64,000 bases of DNA. Origin: Pantoea sp. Ap-967. GTDB taxonomy: Bacteria; Pseudomonadota; Gammaproteobacteria; Pseudomonadales; Pseudomonadaceae. The translations under genes and the position numbers were made by a program. Positions 53,167 through 62,247 of this stretch are shown here, in pieces (positions within the stretch are counted from its first letter, which is position 1; each line of letters starts with the position of its first letter). The notes below the pieces were generated by a model. That model was not told where the DNA came from. It did not search any database and worked only from the letters and a program-made list of their open reading frames with translations. Location of the stretch: positions 62,001 through 126,000 of the forward strand of contig NZ_VWXK01000015.1 in the NCBI RefSeq assembly GCF_011752565.1, written 5' to 3'.

Positions 53167-54042
53167 ATGAAACTGAACGGCATCCTGCCTGCTCTGGTTA
53201 CCCCATTCGACGCCGCTGGCAAGGTCGACCACGACACCCTGGCCGCGATCCTGGAGCATCAACTCAAAGCCGGTGTCAGCGGCTTCGTACCCCTGGGCTC
53301 CACCGGTGAGTACTACGCCCTGGCCAACGACGAACGCCGCCAGATCCTGGCCACCGTGAAAGAAGTGGTGGGCGATCGCGGCACTCTGATCGCCGGCGCC
53401 AACGGCTCGTGCACCCGCGAAGTGCTGGAGCAAATCAAGCAAACCGTCGATGCCGGCTACACCAACCTGCTGATCGCCCCGCCTTACTACGCCCTGCCGT
53501 CCCAGGAAGAGTTGCTGGCCCACTACAACACCATTCTCGAAACCTTCCCCGAAATCAACGTGGTGCTCTACAACTACCCTATCCGTACCAACGTCGAAGT
53601 GGGCATGGATGTGATCGCCGCTCTGCACCAGCACCCACGGGTGATCGGCATCAAGGAAAGCAGCGGCAACCTGTTGCGCGCCATCGAAATCGGTGAAAAA
53701 TACAAAGGCATCCAGCTGTCCTGCGGTTCCGACGACCAGGCCCTGGACTTCTACCTGTGGGGCGCCGACAGCTGGATCTGCGGCCCGGCCAACATCTTCC
53801 CGGAGAAGGTCGTGGCCTTCCACAAGGCCTTCACCAGCGGCGACATCCGTGGCGCCCAGCAGATCATGCGCAGCCTGTTCCCGGCCATGGCCAACCTGGA
53901 AAGCGGCAAGTTCGTGCAAAAGGTCAAGTACGGCGCAGAGCTGGCCGGCTTCAAGGTCGGCAATGCCCGCGCCCCGCTGCTGCCACTGACCGATGAAGAA
54001 AAAACCGAGTTCCGCAAGGCGTTCGAAGCAACCCAGCAGTAA
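53167..54042 (+). CDS. DapA-family lyase, probable pyrroline-hydroxycarboxylate deaminase
   Basis: 291 aa DHDPS/NAL TIM barrel. PLGSTGEYYALANDER binds the substrate carboxylate, catalytic Tyr is in VVLYNYPIRTNV and Schiff-base Lys in GIKESSGN. In hydroxyproline pathways this enzyme deaminates and dehydrates 1-pyrroline-4-hydroxy-2-carboxylate to 2-oxoglutarate semialdehyde. The neighbours here (oxidase, aldehyde dehydrogenase, racemase-family) match that route; keto-deoxy sugar acid aldolases are alternatives. Confidence 0.85.
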   Translation: MKLNGILPALVTPFDAAGKVDHDTLAAILEHQLKAGVSGFVPLGSTGEYYALANDERRQILATVKEVVGDRGTLIAGANGSCTREVLEQIKQTVDAGYTNLLIAPPYYALPSQEELLAHYNTILETFPEINVVLYNYPIRTNVEVGMDVIAALHQHPRVIGIKESSGNLLRAIEIGEKYKGIQLSCGSDDQALDFYLWGADSWICGPANIFPEKVVAFHKAFTSGDIRGAQQIMRSLFPAMANLESGKFVQKVKYGAELAGFKVGNARAPLLPLTDEEKTEFRKAFEATQQ

Positions 54043-54050
54043 TGCTCCAC

Positions 54051-54069
54051 GGGGCCGCCAGGCGGCCCC
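54051..54069. other. Intercistronic GC hairpin
   Basis: GGGGCCGCC-A-GGCGGCCCC forms a tight stem between the lyase and oxidase genes, without a T-run. It may protect or split the operon transcript. Confidence 0.6.
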
Positions 54070-54099
54070 CTCGCACCTTTATTGATACGAGATAGACCC

Positions 54100-55380
54100 A
54101 TGAACACCCCACAATCGTCATCGCAGAACGCCGTAGTCATCGGCGGCGGTATCGTCGGTGTGTGCTGCGCGCTGTACCTGCAGCGCGAAGGCCACAAGGT
54201 CACGCTGGTCGACCCCGCCGCACCGGGCGACAGTACCGCCAAGTGGAGTTGCGGTCAGATGGCGGTCAGTGAGGTCATCCCGCTGTCCAAGCCTGGCATT
54301 CTGATGAAGATCCCAGGCTGGTTGCTGGACCAGAAAGGCCCCCTGGCCCTGCGCCCGAGCGCGCTGCCAGGCATCCTGCCCTGGTTCCTGCGCTTCTTGG
54401 CCTGCGCCCGCGCCTCGAAGATCCATGAGATTGCCCAGGACATGGCCCGCCTGACCGAGCACGTCTACGCCGACTACGCCCCCTTGCTCGATGCCTGCCC
54501 CGACAAGACCCTGCTGGGGGACCGGCCGATCCTCGAAGTGTTCGATTCGCCCACAGGCCTCGCCCATGAACGCCCGCACCTTGAGCTGCGCAAGCAACTG
54601 GGCTTCAAGGCAGAAGAACTCGACGGCGCCGCCATTGGCGACCTCGAACCCGCACTGGCCGGCAAATTCCAGCATGGCCTGATGTTCCCTGACTGGCGCG
54701 CCGTCAGCGACACCGAAGGCTTTATCGCGGCGCTCACCGAGAGCTTCGTCCACCTAGGCGGCACTCGCCTGCGCCAAAGCGCCGTGAAGATCGACGAGAA
54801 CCATGACCGTGCCAGCGGTGTAACCCTGGCCGACGGCACCCGGCTGCCAGCCGACCACGTGGTGGTCGCTGCAGGCACCGGTGCACGTTCGTTCTTCGAC
54901 AGCCTCGGGGTGAACATCCCGCTGGCGGGCATTGCCGGCTACCAGGCGGTATTGCCGCAGCCCGGCGTGGAAATCCGCCATTCGGTGATCTACGCCGACG
55001 GCGGCTTCTGCTTCGCCCCGATGACCCGCGGCCTGCAGATCGGCGGCACCATTGAGTTCGCCGCCCCAGGCGCCGAGCCGAATTTCAAGCGCGCCGAAAT
55101 CATCATGGAAAAGGCCCGCCGCGTGCTGCCCCAACTCAACACCCAGGGGATGACGTTCGGTGTCGGTTACCGGCCGTTCCTGCCGGACACCAAGCCGGTC
55201 ATCGACCGCTCGCCCCGCCTGAACAACGTCATCATGGCCTTCGGCCACGGCCAGCTCGGCCTGACCCTGGGCGCCACCACCGGCCGCCTGGTGGCCGACC
55301 TGGTCGCACAGCGCACACCCGCACAAAGCCTGACCGCATTCAGCGCCCGTCGCTTCGCCCTTATTGGAGGTACAGCATGA
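54100..55380 (+). CDS. DadA-like FAD oxidoreductase, probable D-hydroxyproline dehydrogenase
   Basis: 426 aa from ATG at 54100. FAD motif AVVIGGGIVGVCCALYLQREG, then DSTAKWSCGQMAVSEVIPLS in place of the usual N-G motif, and C-terminal GHGQLGLTLGATTGRLVADL. Belongs to the D-amino acid dehydrogenase group. In hydroxyproline loci this oxidises cis-4-hydroxy-D-proline (or a D-proline derivative) to the pyrroline and passes electrons to the respiratory chain. Stop overlaps the aldehyde dehydrogenase start (ATGA). Confidence 0.87.
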   Translation: MNTPQSSSQNAVVIGGGIVGVCCALYLQREGHKVTLVDPAAPGDSTAKWSCGQMAVSEVIPLSKPGILMKIPGWLLDQKGPLALRPSALPGILPWFLRFLACARASKIHEIAQDMARLTEHVYADYAPLLDACPDKTLLGDRPILEVFDSPTGLAHERPHLELRKQLGFKAEELDGAAIGDLEPALAGKFQHGLMFPDWRAVSDTEGFIAALTESFVHLGGTRLRQSAVKIDENHDRASGVTLADGTRLPADHVVVAAGTGARSFFDSLGVNIPLAGIAGYQAVLPQPGVEIRHSVIYADGGFCFAPMTRGLQIGGTIEFAAPGAEPNFKRAEIIMEKARRVLPQLNTQGMTFGVGYRPFLPDTKPVIDRSPRLNNVIMAFGHGQLGLTLGATTGRLVADLVAQRTPAQSLTAFSARRFALIGGTA

Positions 55381-56858
55381 ACCGCTACGACCAGTTCTAC
55401 ATCAACGGCCAATGGGTCAGCCCGATCAATGGCGGCAGCTTCGATTCCTTCGACCCCAGCGACGAGCGCCTGATTGCCACAGTGGCATCAGGTTGCGCCG
55501 AAGACGTCGACGTAGCAGTCAAAGCGGCCCGCGCCGCCTTCGACGAGGGCCCTTGGCCACGCCTGAGTGGCGCTGAACGTGGCGCCTACCTGCGCAAGAT
55601 TGCCGACGGCATCCGTGCCCGCCAGGAAGAACTGGCCGAGATTGAAGTGCGCGACAACGGCAAGCCGTTCCCGGAAGCCATGTGGGACATCGGTGATACC
55701 GCTGGCTGCTTCGAATACTACGCCTACCTGGCCGAGGAACTGGACCGCAATCGCGAGAAGGATGTAACCCTGTCCGATGACCGTTTCAGCTCCATCGCCC
55801 GCAAGGAGCCGATTGGCGTTGCCGGGGCCATCGTGCCATGGAACTTCCCGATGCTGATGGCTTCGTGGAAGATCGCCCCGGCATTGGCGGCAGGTTGCAG
55901 CATCATCCTCAAGCCCGCCGAGCAAACCTCGCTGACCGCCCTGGAACTGGCACGCATTGCCGACGAAGCCGGCCTGCCTGCCGGGGTGCTGAACATCGTC
56001 ACCGGCCCAGGCTCCAAGGTCGGCGCAGCGCTGACCGCGCACCCTGGCGTGGACAAGCTGGCCTTCACCGGCAGCGTGCCGGTGGGCAGCCGCATCATGC
56101 AAGCCGCCGCCCAGGACATCAAGAACGTCACGCTGGAGCTGGGCGGCAAGTCGCCCTTCGTGATCTTCGCCGACAGCGACATCGAGCAGGCCGTCGAGTG
56201 GATCATGTTCGGCATCTTCTGGAACAAAGGTGAAGTGTGCTCGGCCACCTCCCGCGTGCTGGTCGAGCGTTCGGCCTATGAGCCGCTGCTCAAGCGCCTG
56301 GCCGAGGAAACCCGTAAAATCAAGATCGGCAACGGCATGGAAGAAGGCGTGCTGCTCGGCCCGCTGGTCAACCGCAGCCAGTACGACGGCACCCTGCAGG
56401 CCATCTCCCGTGGCCTGGAAGCCGGCGCGCGGCTGGTGTGCGGCGGCGAGCGCCCGGCGCACCTGGACAAAGGCTTCTACCTGCAACCCACCGTGTTCGC
56501 CGACGTACCCGAAGACAGCTGGATCTGGAACGAGGAAATCTTCGGCCCAGTGGTGTGCATCCGCCCGTTCGATACAGAGGAAGAGGCCATCAAGTCCGCC
56601 AACAACTCGCGCTTCGGCCTGGGTGCAGCGGTCATGTCCAGGGACCTGGAACGCTGCGAGCGCGTTGCGCGCAAGTTCCGCGCGGGTATCGTCTGGATCA
56701 ACTGCTCCCAGCCAACCTTCACCGAAGCGCCGTGGGGCGGCTACAAAACCAGCGGCATTGGCCGCGAGCTGGGCGAATGGGGCCTGAACAACTACCTGGA
56801 AACCAAGCAGATCACCCGCTACGACAGCGAACAGCCTTGGGGCTGGTACATCAAGTGA
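55377..56858 (+). CDS. Aldehyde dehydrogenase, probable 2-oxoglutarate semialdehyde dehydrogenase
   Basis: 493 aa. Catalytic Glu in NVTLELGGKSPFVIF and catalytic Cys in FWNKGEVCSATSRVLVE; NAD site FTGSVPVGSRIM. Betaine-aldehyde-like subfamily. In this context it would oxidise 2-oxoglutarate semialdehyde to 2-oxoglutarate, ending the route. Translation is coupled to the upstream oxidase. Confidence 0.9.
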   Translation: MNRYDQFYINGQWVSPINGGSFDSFDPSDERLIATVASGCAEDVDVAVKAARAAFDEGPWPRLSGAERGAYLRKIADGIRARQEELAEIEVRDNGKPFPEAMWDIGDTAGCFEYYAYLAEELDRNREKDVTLSDDRFSSIARKEPIGVAGAIVPWNFPMLMASWKIAPALAAGCSIILKPAEQTSLTALELARIADEAGLPAGVLNIVTGPGSKVGAALTAHPGVDKLAFTGSVPVGSRIMQAAAQDIKNVTLELGGKSPFVIFADSDIEQAVEWIMFGIFWNKGEVCSATSRVLVERSAYEPLLKRLAEETRKIKIGNGMEEGVLLGPLVNRSQYDGTLQAISRGLEAGARLVCGGERPAHLDKGFYLQPTVFADVPEDSWIWNEEIFGPVVCIRPFDTEEEAIKSANNSRFGLGAAVMSRDLERCERVARKFRAGIVWINCSQPTFTEAPWGGYKTSGIGRELGEWGLNNYLETKQITRYDSEQPWGWYIK

Positions 56859-56868
56859 GGTAACACCC

Positions 56869-57888
56869 ATGCGTTGGAAACAGACGCTTCAGCTGGCTGA
56901 AGTGCACTGCGAAGGCGAGATCGGCAAGGTCATCACCGGGGGCGTTCTTGGCGTTCCCGGTGCCACCATGCTCGACAAGATGAACTACATCAACGAGGTG
57001 GACGACAGCCTGCGTCGCCTGGTGACGCTGGAGCCTCGGGGCTGCCTGCAGATGTCGGTCAACCTGTTGCTGCCGCCAACCCGCCCTGAAGCCCATGCCG
57101 GTTTCATCGTACTGCAGGCCGACAAGGCCCACCCGATGTCCGGCAGCAACTGCATCTGCGTGGTCACCGCGCTGCTGGAGTTGGGCATGGTGCCGATGCA
57201 GGAGCCGGAAACCACGGTGGTGCTGGACACTCCGGCCGGCCTGGTCACCGCGCGCGCCCAGTGCGCCGACGGGCGCTGCCTGAGCGTTTCGCTGGACATG
57301 GTGCCCGCCTTCGTCGAGCACCTGGACCTGGCCATCGAAACCGAAGCGTTCGGCACGATCAACATCGATGTGGCCTTTGGCGGCGTCTACTATGCCTTGA
57401 TTGACGTCGAACAGACGGGCCTGTCGATCGCCCCGGAAAATGCCCGCGCCCTGGCCGATGCCGGCGTTGCATTGAAGGATGTGATCAATTGCCAGTTGAA
57501 CATCCAGCACCCGCTGCTGCCTTCGGTCAACGAAGTGGCGTATGTGATGTTCCGCAACCGTCTGGACGATCGCACCTACCAAACCTGCACCACCCTGCCA
57601 CCGGGGCGGGTCGATCGCTCCCCCTGCGGCACTGGCAGCTCGGCCAACCTGGCCACCTTGGCCGCACGTGGCAAGGTGCAGGCCGGTGACCAGCTGGTGT
57701 CGCGCTCGACCATCGGCGGGCAGTTCCAAGTGGAATTGCTGGGCCACACCGAGGTCGCCGGCAAGCCGGCGGTACTGCCACGGGTGACCGGGCGCGCCTG
57801 GCTTTACGGCCTGCAGCAACTGGGCGTGGACCCGCACGACCCACTCGCGGCAGGCTTCATGCTCAGCGACACCTGGGGCGTGGGCTGA
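56869..57888 (+). CDS. Proline racemase family enzyme with Ser/Cys active pair
   Basis: 339 aa. The two active-site acid/bases of the family are here S91 (in HPMSGSNCICV, where canonical racemases have MCGHG) and C253 (in DRSPCGTGSSANLA). The Cys/Cys form makes proline racemase or 4-hydroxyproline 2-epimerase; Cys/Thr makes trans-3-hydroxy-L-proline dehydratase; Ser/Cys forms have been linked to 3-hydroxyproline epimerase/dehydratase activity. The flanking catabolic genes match hydroxyproline use. Eleven bases after the aldehyde dehydrogenase stop. Confidence 0.88.
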   Translation: MRWKQTLQLAEVHCEGEIGKVITGGVLGVPGATMLDKMNYINEVDDSLRRLVTLEPRGCLQMSVNLLLPPTRPEAHAGFIVLQADKAHPMSGSNCICVVTALLELGMVPMQEPETTVVLDTPAGLVTARAQCADGRCLSVSLDMVPAFVEHLDLAIETEAFGTINIDVAFGGVYYALIDVEQTGLSIAPENARALADAGVALKDVINCQLNIQHPLLPSVNEVAYVMFRNRLDDRTYQTCTTLPPGRVDRSPCGTGSSANLATLAARGKVQAGDQLVSRSTIGGQFQVELLGHTEVAGKPAVLPRVTGRAWLYGLQQLGVDPHDPLAAGFMLSDTWGVG

Positions 57889-57907
57889 AGCGCTGACGCG
57901 CCCCCCG

Positions 57908-57933
57908 CTGCGCCCGGCGAATGCCGGGCGCAG
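57908..57933 (+). terminator. Stem-loop after the racemase gene
   Basis: CTGCGCCCGGC (57908-57918), four-base loop GAAT, GCCGGGCGCAG (57923-57933). A perfect 11-bp stem but without a proper T-run, so termination may be partial or the hairpin may stabilise the mRNA end. Confidence 0.5.
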
Positions 57934-58089
57934 TTGCCTGCTTTGCAACCAGAAGCTCCCGGTGCCTGGATGACGCCCGTTTGACCAGGCGCCACGCCTT
58001 CCCTCATGCTGGAGCCACACCCAATCAGCAAAGACTGAATGTTCACCAGGCCTGGCCTGTATGATACGGCCCAGACCAACCGAGACCTG

Positions 58090-58797
58090 ATGATGGCAAA
58101 AGATAACGACACCGAAAGCGGCCCTCGTCGGCACAGCGGGCGCTACATCTATGAAGAGCTGCGCAAGCAGATCCTCACCCTGAAACTCAAGCCCGGGGTC
58201 CAGCTGGATGAGGTATCCCTGGCGGCCCAGTTCGGGCTTTCCCGCTCGCCTGTGCGCGATGCCCTGGCCCGGCTGATTACCGAAGGCCTGGTGGTCATCC
58301 TGCCGAACCGCACCACGCTGGTGACGCCTTTCGAGATCGAGGAATTTCCCAACTACGTGTCGGCGCTTGACCTGATCCAGCGCGCCGTAACGCGCCTGGC
58401 GGCTACCCAGCACCGGGCCGAAGACCTGCAGGCAATTCGCGATGCCGACACGGCCTACCTGAACGCCGTGACCACCGGCGACTTCCAGGCCATGTCCGAG
58501 CGCAACAAGGCCTTCCACATGGCCATTGCCCATGCCGGGCGCAACCCCTACTTCATCACCTACTACGAGCGTTTGCTGGGTGAGGGGCAACGGTTGCTGC
58601 ACCTGCATTTCGATCACGTGGTCAGCTCTGCCAGCGCCCACCGCCTGGGCCGCGACCATGATGAAATCATCGAAGCGATCGCGGCGCGGGACCCGGATGC
58701 AGCGGAAGCAGCGGCCCATGAGCACACCATGCTGTTCCAGCGGCGTTTCCTGGACTACATGCAGCAAAACCTGACGGCGCGCATGTCGGTGGGTTGA
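58090..58797 (+). CDS. GntR-family (FadR/VanR) regulator
   Basis: 235 aa from ATG at 58090. Winged helix YEELRKQILTLKLKPGVQLDEVSLAAQFGLSRSPVRDALARL, then an FCD all-helical ligand domain with metal-type His (RNKAFHMAIAHAG; REHTML). FCD regulators often control organic-acid or amino acid catabolism. Downstream of the hydroxyproline-type operon in the same direction and likely its repressor. Confidence 0.88.
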   Translation: MMAKDNDTESGPRRHSGRYIYEELRKQILTLKLKPGVQLDEVSLAAQFGLSRSPVRDALARLITEGLVVILPNRTTLVTPFEIEEFPNYVSALDLIQRAVTRLAATQHRAEDLQAIRDADTAYLNAVTTGDFQAMSERNKAFHMAIAHAGRNPYFITYYERLLGEGQRLLHLHFDHVVSSASAHRLGRDHDEIIEAIAARDPDAAEAAAHEHTMLFQRRFLDYMQQNLTARMSVG

Positions 58798-58847
58798 AGG
58801 TATTACAGGGAATTGTGGCACGCCGCGGGTACGGCTACGCGGCCCCT

Positions 58848-58890
58848 CGTAGGAGCGAGCGTAGCTCGCGATGCGCCGCGCTAGCGGCGC
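58848..58890. repeat. Single REP unit
   Basis: CGTAGGAGCGAGCGTAGCTC core plus the tail GCGCCGCGCTAGCGGCGC. It lies between the convergent gntR and PQQ dehydrogenase genes. Confidence 0.75.
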
Positions 58891-58899
58891 TGTTTCCCG

Positions 58900-61299
58900 T
58901 TACGGCAGCGCGTAAGCGATCACGCTGTCACCACGTTTGTCAGAATGCGGCGATCCCCCCGCAAAAATTACCACGTACTGCTTGCCGGTTTTCTCCGAGC
59001 GATAGGTAATCGGCCCGCTCTGGCTGCCCACTGGCAGGCGCGACTTCCAGATCTCTTCCCCGGTACGGCTGTTGTAGGCACGCAGGTAGAAGTCCTGGGT
59101 GCCGGCAAAGAACAGCAACCCGGACTTGGTAGCCAGCGACGGCCCCAGGGTCGGCATGCCCAGCGGCAGTTGCAGGCCGGTGGCGATGCCCAGCGGGCCC
59201 GTGTCCTGTACGGTGCCCACCGGCACTTGCCAGACCAGCTTGTGGGTTTTCAGGTTCACCGCCGACAGCGTGCCGAACGGCGGCGCCTGGCAGGGTACGC
59301 CCAACGGCGACATGAAGCGTTCGCGCCAGGTGCCGAATGGCGTGCCCTTCTGCACGATGATGCCCATGCCCTCACTGCTGCCGGTGCCCGGCGGGATGTC
59401 CTTGGCTGGCACCATGTTGTAGTGCAGGCCCAGGCGCAGGTCATTGACGAACATCAGGTGAGTGGTCGGGTCGACCGAGGCACCGCCCCAGTTCATGCCG
59501 CCCAGCGAGCCTGGGTACTGGATCGCCCAGTCCTCACCCGGTGGCGTGAACACGCCCTCGTAGCGGCTGGACTTGAAGATGATCCGGCACATCAGCTGGT
59601 CGAACGGCGTGGCACCCCACATGTCCGATTCCTTGAGCACATCGTTGCCGATGTTCGGCATGCCCACGGAGTACGGCTGGGTGGGCGAATAGCGCTCGCC
59701 CGCCAGGTTGCCCTGAGGCACGGGGCGCTCTTCGATGTTGGCCAGCGGCTTGCCGTTGGTGCGGTCCAGCAGGTAGATCATGCCGGTTTTCGAGGTCACC
59801 GATACCGCCTTGGACACCGAACCGTCATCGTTGGGGATGTCGTAGATCAGCGGTTGACCGGTAACGTCGAAGTCCCAGATATCATGGTGCACGGTCTGGA
59901 ACGACCACACAGGGCGGCCAGTGGCGACGTTGACGGCAACGATCGAAGAGCCGTATTTGTCGTCCGCTTCGGTACGGAAGCCCGCCCAGAAGTCAGGCGT
60001 GGCGTTGCCGGTTGGCAGGTAGACCATGCCCAGTTCGGCATCGTAGGACGCTGCCACCCACACGTTCGGGGTTCCACGGGTGTAGCCTTCTGGCGACAAC
60101 GGCTCGCGCGTAACCTCAGGGTTGCCCGGGTCCCAGGCCCACACCAGCGTACCGGTAACGGCGTCGAAGGCGCGAACCACCCCTGGCGGTTCACCGGTTT
60201 CGAAGTTGTCGATCACGCGGCCACCCACGATCACCAGGTTACCGGCCAGCAGCGGCGTGGACGATTGCTGATAGTAGCCAGGCTTGACCTCGCCCATGCC
60301 GGCCTTGAGGTCGACGGCGCCGTTGTCGCCAAAGTTGGCCACCGGCTTGCCGGTGTGCGCATCGATGGCCATCAGGCGACCATCACCGGTCGGGAAGATC
60401 AGACGCTGCGGGCTCACCGAAGCGTCCAGCGTTGCATCGGCGGCAACGCCTGGCACGTCAGCCACTTTCTTTGCCGACGTGGCATCGAAGTAGGCCATGC
60501 CACGGCAGCGCTGGTAGGTGGAGTTACCTTTGCCCGCCGCGTAGCGCCAGTTTTCCTTGCCGGTGTCGATGTCGTAGGAAATCACCGTGCTGTAGGTGGT
60601 GCAGATATACAAGCTGTCACCGATCTGCAGCGGGGTGTTCTGGTCTTCGGCATCACCCACACCAGGCACCACTGCCTCACCGGTGTGCGCGGTCCAGGCC
60701 ACTTTCAGGTCCTTGACGTTTGCCGGGGTGATGTCGCCAACCCGCGAGAAACGCGAGCCGTGGGTATCGCCCGCCCATGCCTTCCAGTCGCCGGGTTCTT
60801 TCTCGCCGGCTTGTACGGCCACGTCTTGCGCCGCCGCTACCGACTCGGCATCACGAATGATGTTCTTGGGCGTAAAGGCGCTGACCGCCGTGACCACGAC
60901 ACCGACCGAAGCCACCGCCCCCAAGGCCACGCCGGCCACGCGCGCATTGCGTGCACGGGTGAACAGGGGAATGGAGAAGGCAACCGCAGCACCAATGATG
61001 GCAAACGCGAACAACCGCGACAGCAGTGGCCAGAAGGTGAAGCCCACCTCCCACAACGCCCAGGCGCCGGTGTAGAGCACCACCAAGGCGATCAGCCCCA
61101 CACCCAGCATCCGCCGGCGCATGATCAGGCCACCGGCGGCCACCAGCAGCAGGCCTGCGACCAGGAAGTACCAGCTGCCACCCAGCCAGGCCAACCAACC
61201 ACCGCCGCCGATGAAGTACACACCGGCCAGCAGAATAATAGCGCCGAGGGTCGCGAGCCATGCTCGCCCCAACCGGCTTGGATTTACTTCATCTACCAC
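58900..61299 (-). CDS. gcd: Membrane-bound PQQ-dependent glucose dehydrogenase
   Basis: 799 aa, usual length. Five N-terminal membrane segments (about residues 12-130) anchor it; the rest is an eight-blade PQQ propeller facing the periplasm, with GDWKAWAGDTHGSRFSRVGDI at its start and W-motifs such as TGTLVWAWDPGNP. It oxidises glucose to gluconolactone and passes electrons to ubiquinone; in P. putida this is a main glucose route. Quinate/shikimate dehydrogenases share the fold and cannot be excluded. Start is GTG with AGGAAGG upstream. Confidence 0.85.
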   Translation of the reverse strand: MVDEVNPSRLGRAWLATLGAIILLAGVYFIGGGGWLAWLGGSWYFLVAGLLLVAAGGLIMRRRMLGVGLIALVVLYTGAWALWEVGFTFWPLLSRLFAFAIIGAAVAFSIPLFTRARNARVAGVALGAVASVGVVVTAVSAFTPKNIIRDAESVAAAQDVAVQAGEKEPGDWKAWAGDTHGSRFSRVGDITPANVKDLKVAWTAHTGEAVVPGVGDAEDQNTPLQIGDSLYICTTYSTVISYDIDTGKENWRYAAGKGNSTYQRCRGMAYFDATSAKKVADVPGVAADATLDASVSPQRLIFPTGDGRLMAIDAHTGKPVANFGDNGAVDLKAGMGEVKPGYYQQSSTPLLAGNLVIVGGRVIDNFETGEPPGVVRAFDAVTGTLVWAWDPGNPEVTREPLSPEGYTRGTPNVWVAASYDAELGMVYLPTGNATPDFWAGFRTEADDKYGSSIVAVNVATGRPVWSFQTVHHDIWDFDVTGQPLIYDIPNDDGSVSKAVSVTSKTGMIYLLDRTNGKPLANIEERPVPQGNLAGERYSPTQPYSVGMPNIGNDVLKESDMWGATPFDQLMCRIIFKSSRYEGVFTPPGEDWAIQYPGSLGGMNWGGASVDPTTHLMFVNDLRLGLHYNMVPAKDIPPGTGSSEGMGIIVQKGTPFGTWRERFMSPLGVPCQAPPFGTLSAVNLKTHKLVWQVPVGTVQDTGPLGIATGLQLPLGMPTLGPSLATKSGLLFFAGTQDFYLRAYNSRTGEEIWKSRLPVGSQSGPITYRSEKTGKQYVVIFAGGSPHSDKRGDSVIAYALP

Positions 61300-61344
61300 G
61301 TTACAGCCCTTCCTAGGTTAACGAAGGGCAAATTGTCGCATGCG

Positions 61345-61489
61345 TACAGCACAACATACAAACTTGAAGCCAAACTTGTGCACATAACAAATGACACGCA
61401 CACCCGCGCCCTGGTGGCATTGCAGGAATGCGTTAGCCCAGTTGCGAAAAATCACGCGGTGAAATACTGTACGCACATACAGCACAACA
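61345..61489. repeat. Twelve-base direct repeat in the gcd upstream region
   Basis: TACAGCACAACA occurs at 61345-61356 and again at 61478-61489, 133 bases apart, on either side of the divergent promoters of gcd and the small gene at 61503. Possibly regulator sites; the 203-bp gap holds no other feature. Confidence 0.4.
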
Positions 61490-61502
61490 AGGAATCGCCT
61501 CC

Positions 61503-61745
61503 GTGGCCAACACCGCCGAAGCAACCCCAAGCAGCTACCAGCAACTGGGCCTGCGCATCCAGAAAATCATCAACAACCCGCTCGCCCAGCGCAGCCGCGC
61601 CGCGCTGATCTTCCGCCTGGAACACGAGTCGCCAGACGACTGGGAAACGTTGCTGGAAGAAATTGCCGAGAACGACAACGTCACCCTCGCCCACCGCGAC
61701 GATGGCGGCGTGCAGATTTTCTGGACGGTGCCCAAGGAAGATTGA
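61503..61745 (+). CDS. Small conserved hypothetical protein
   Basis: 80 aa from GTG at 61503. Hydrophilic, helical first half (SYQQLGLRIQKIINNPLAQR), acidic middle (ESPDDWETLLEEIAENDNV) and a C-terminal strand (GGVQIFWTVPKED). Looks like a compact cytosolic protein. Family not recognised. Divergent from gcd. Confidence 0.75.
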   Translation: MANTAEATPSSYQQLGLRIQKIINNPLAQRSRAALIFRLEHESPDDWETLLEEIAENDNVTLAHRDDGGVQIFWTVPKED

Positions 61746-61752
61746 CCAAGGC

Positions 61753-62178
61753 TCAGGGCAATGCCTGCAGGTAGGCGCTGGCCTCGCGGTAACGGGCCAG
61801 CCGTGCCAAGTCGGCAGGGCCTGGGCATGGGATGCGGGAAAGGTCGCTGTTGTCGGCAAGGTCGGCGAGCTTCACCGTGCGCGCCAACGGGTCTACCCCC
61901 AGGCGCACGACGAAGTCCTGGTAGCTTTCGCCCTTGTTCCGGCTCAGCGCCAGCAGGGCTGCAAGAATCTTCAGCGGAAAGCCCTCGCGGGCCAGGTCGG
62001 ATAACGTCAGTGGTGTGTCTTCGATCACGTCGTGCAGCACCGCGACAATGCGCTGCTCCGGCGTACTGACCCGTAGCATCACCCGCAACGGGTGGAGGAT
62101 GTAAGCCGCCCCACCCTTGTCGTACTGCCCTTCATGTGCCCTGGCGGCCACGGCAATGGCCCGCTCCAGCGTAGACAT
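61753..62178 (-). CDS. HD-domain hydrolase, RelA/SpoT HD-like
   Basis: 141 aa from ATG at 62178 (GGGAGG upstream). HD motifs ARAHEGQYDKGGAAYILHPLRVML, VLHDVIEDTPLT, and KLADLADNSD resemble the hydrolase half of SpoT-type proteins. Alone, such small proteins may hydrolyse (p)ppGpp or other nucleotides (Mesh1-like). Lacks synthetase and regulatory domains. Convergent with the small gene at 61503. Confidence 0.85.
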   Translation of the reverse strand: MSTLERAIAVAARAHEGQYDKGGAAYILHPLRVMLRVSTPEQRIVAVLHDVIEDTPLTLSDLAREGFPLKILAALLALSRNKGESYQDFVVRLGVDPLARTVKLADLADNSDLSRIPCPGPADLARLARYREASAYLQALP

Positions 62179-62247
62179 GAGGCCTCCCCGTCTGGCTTGT
62201 GTCAAGGCAAGCATAGACGGACAAGGCTACAGAAAACAGGTTGCCGG

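Noticed and set aside
59099..61608. Long plus-strand frames opposite the gcd gene
   Set aside because: Composition-driven shadow frames of a GC-rich gene; gcd itself has all expected motifs.
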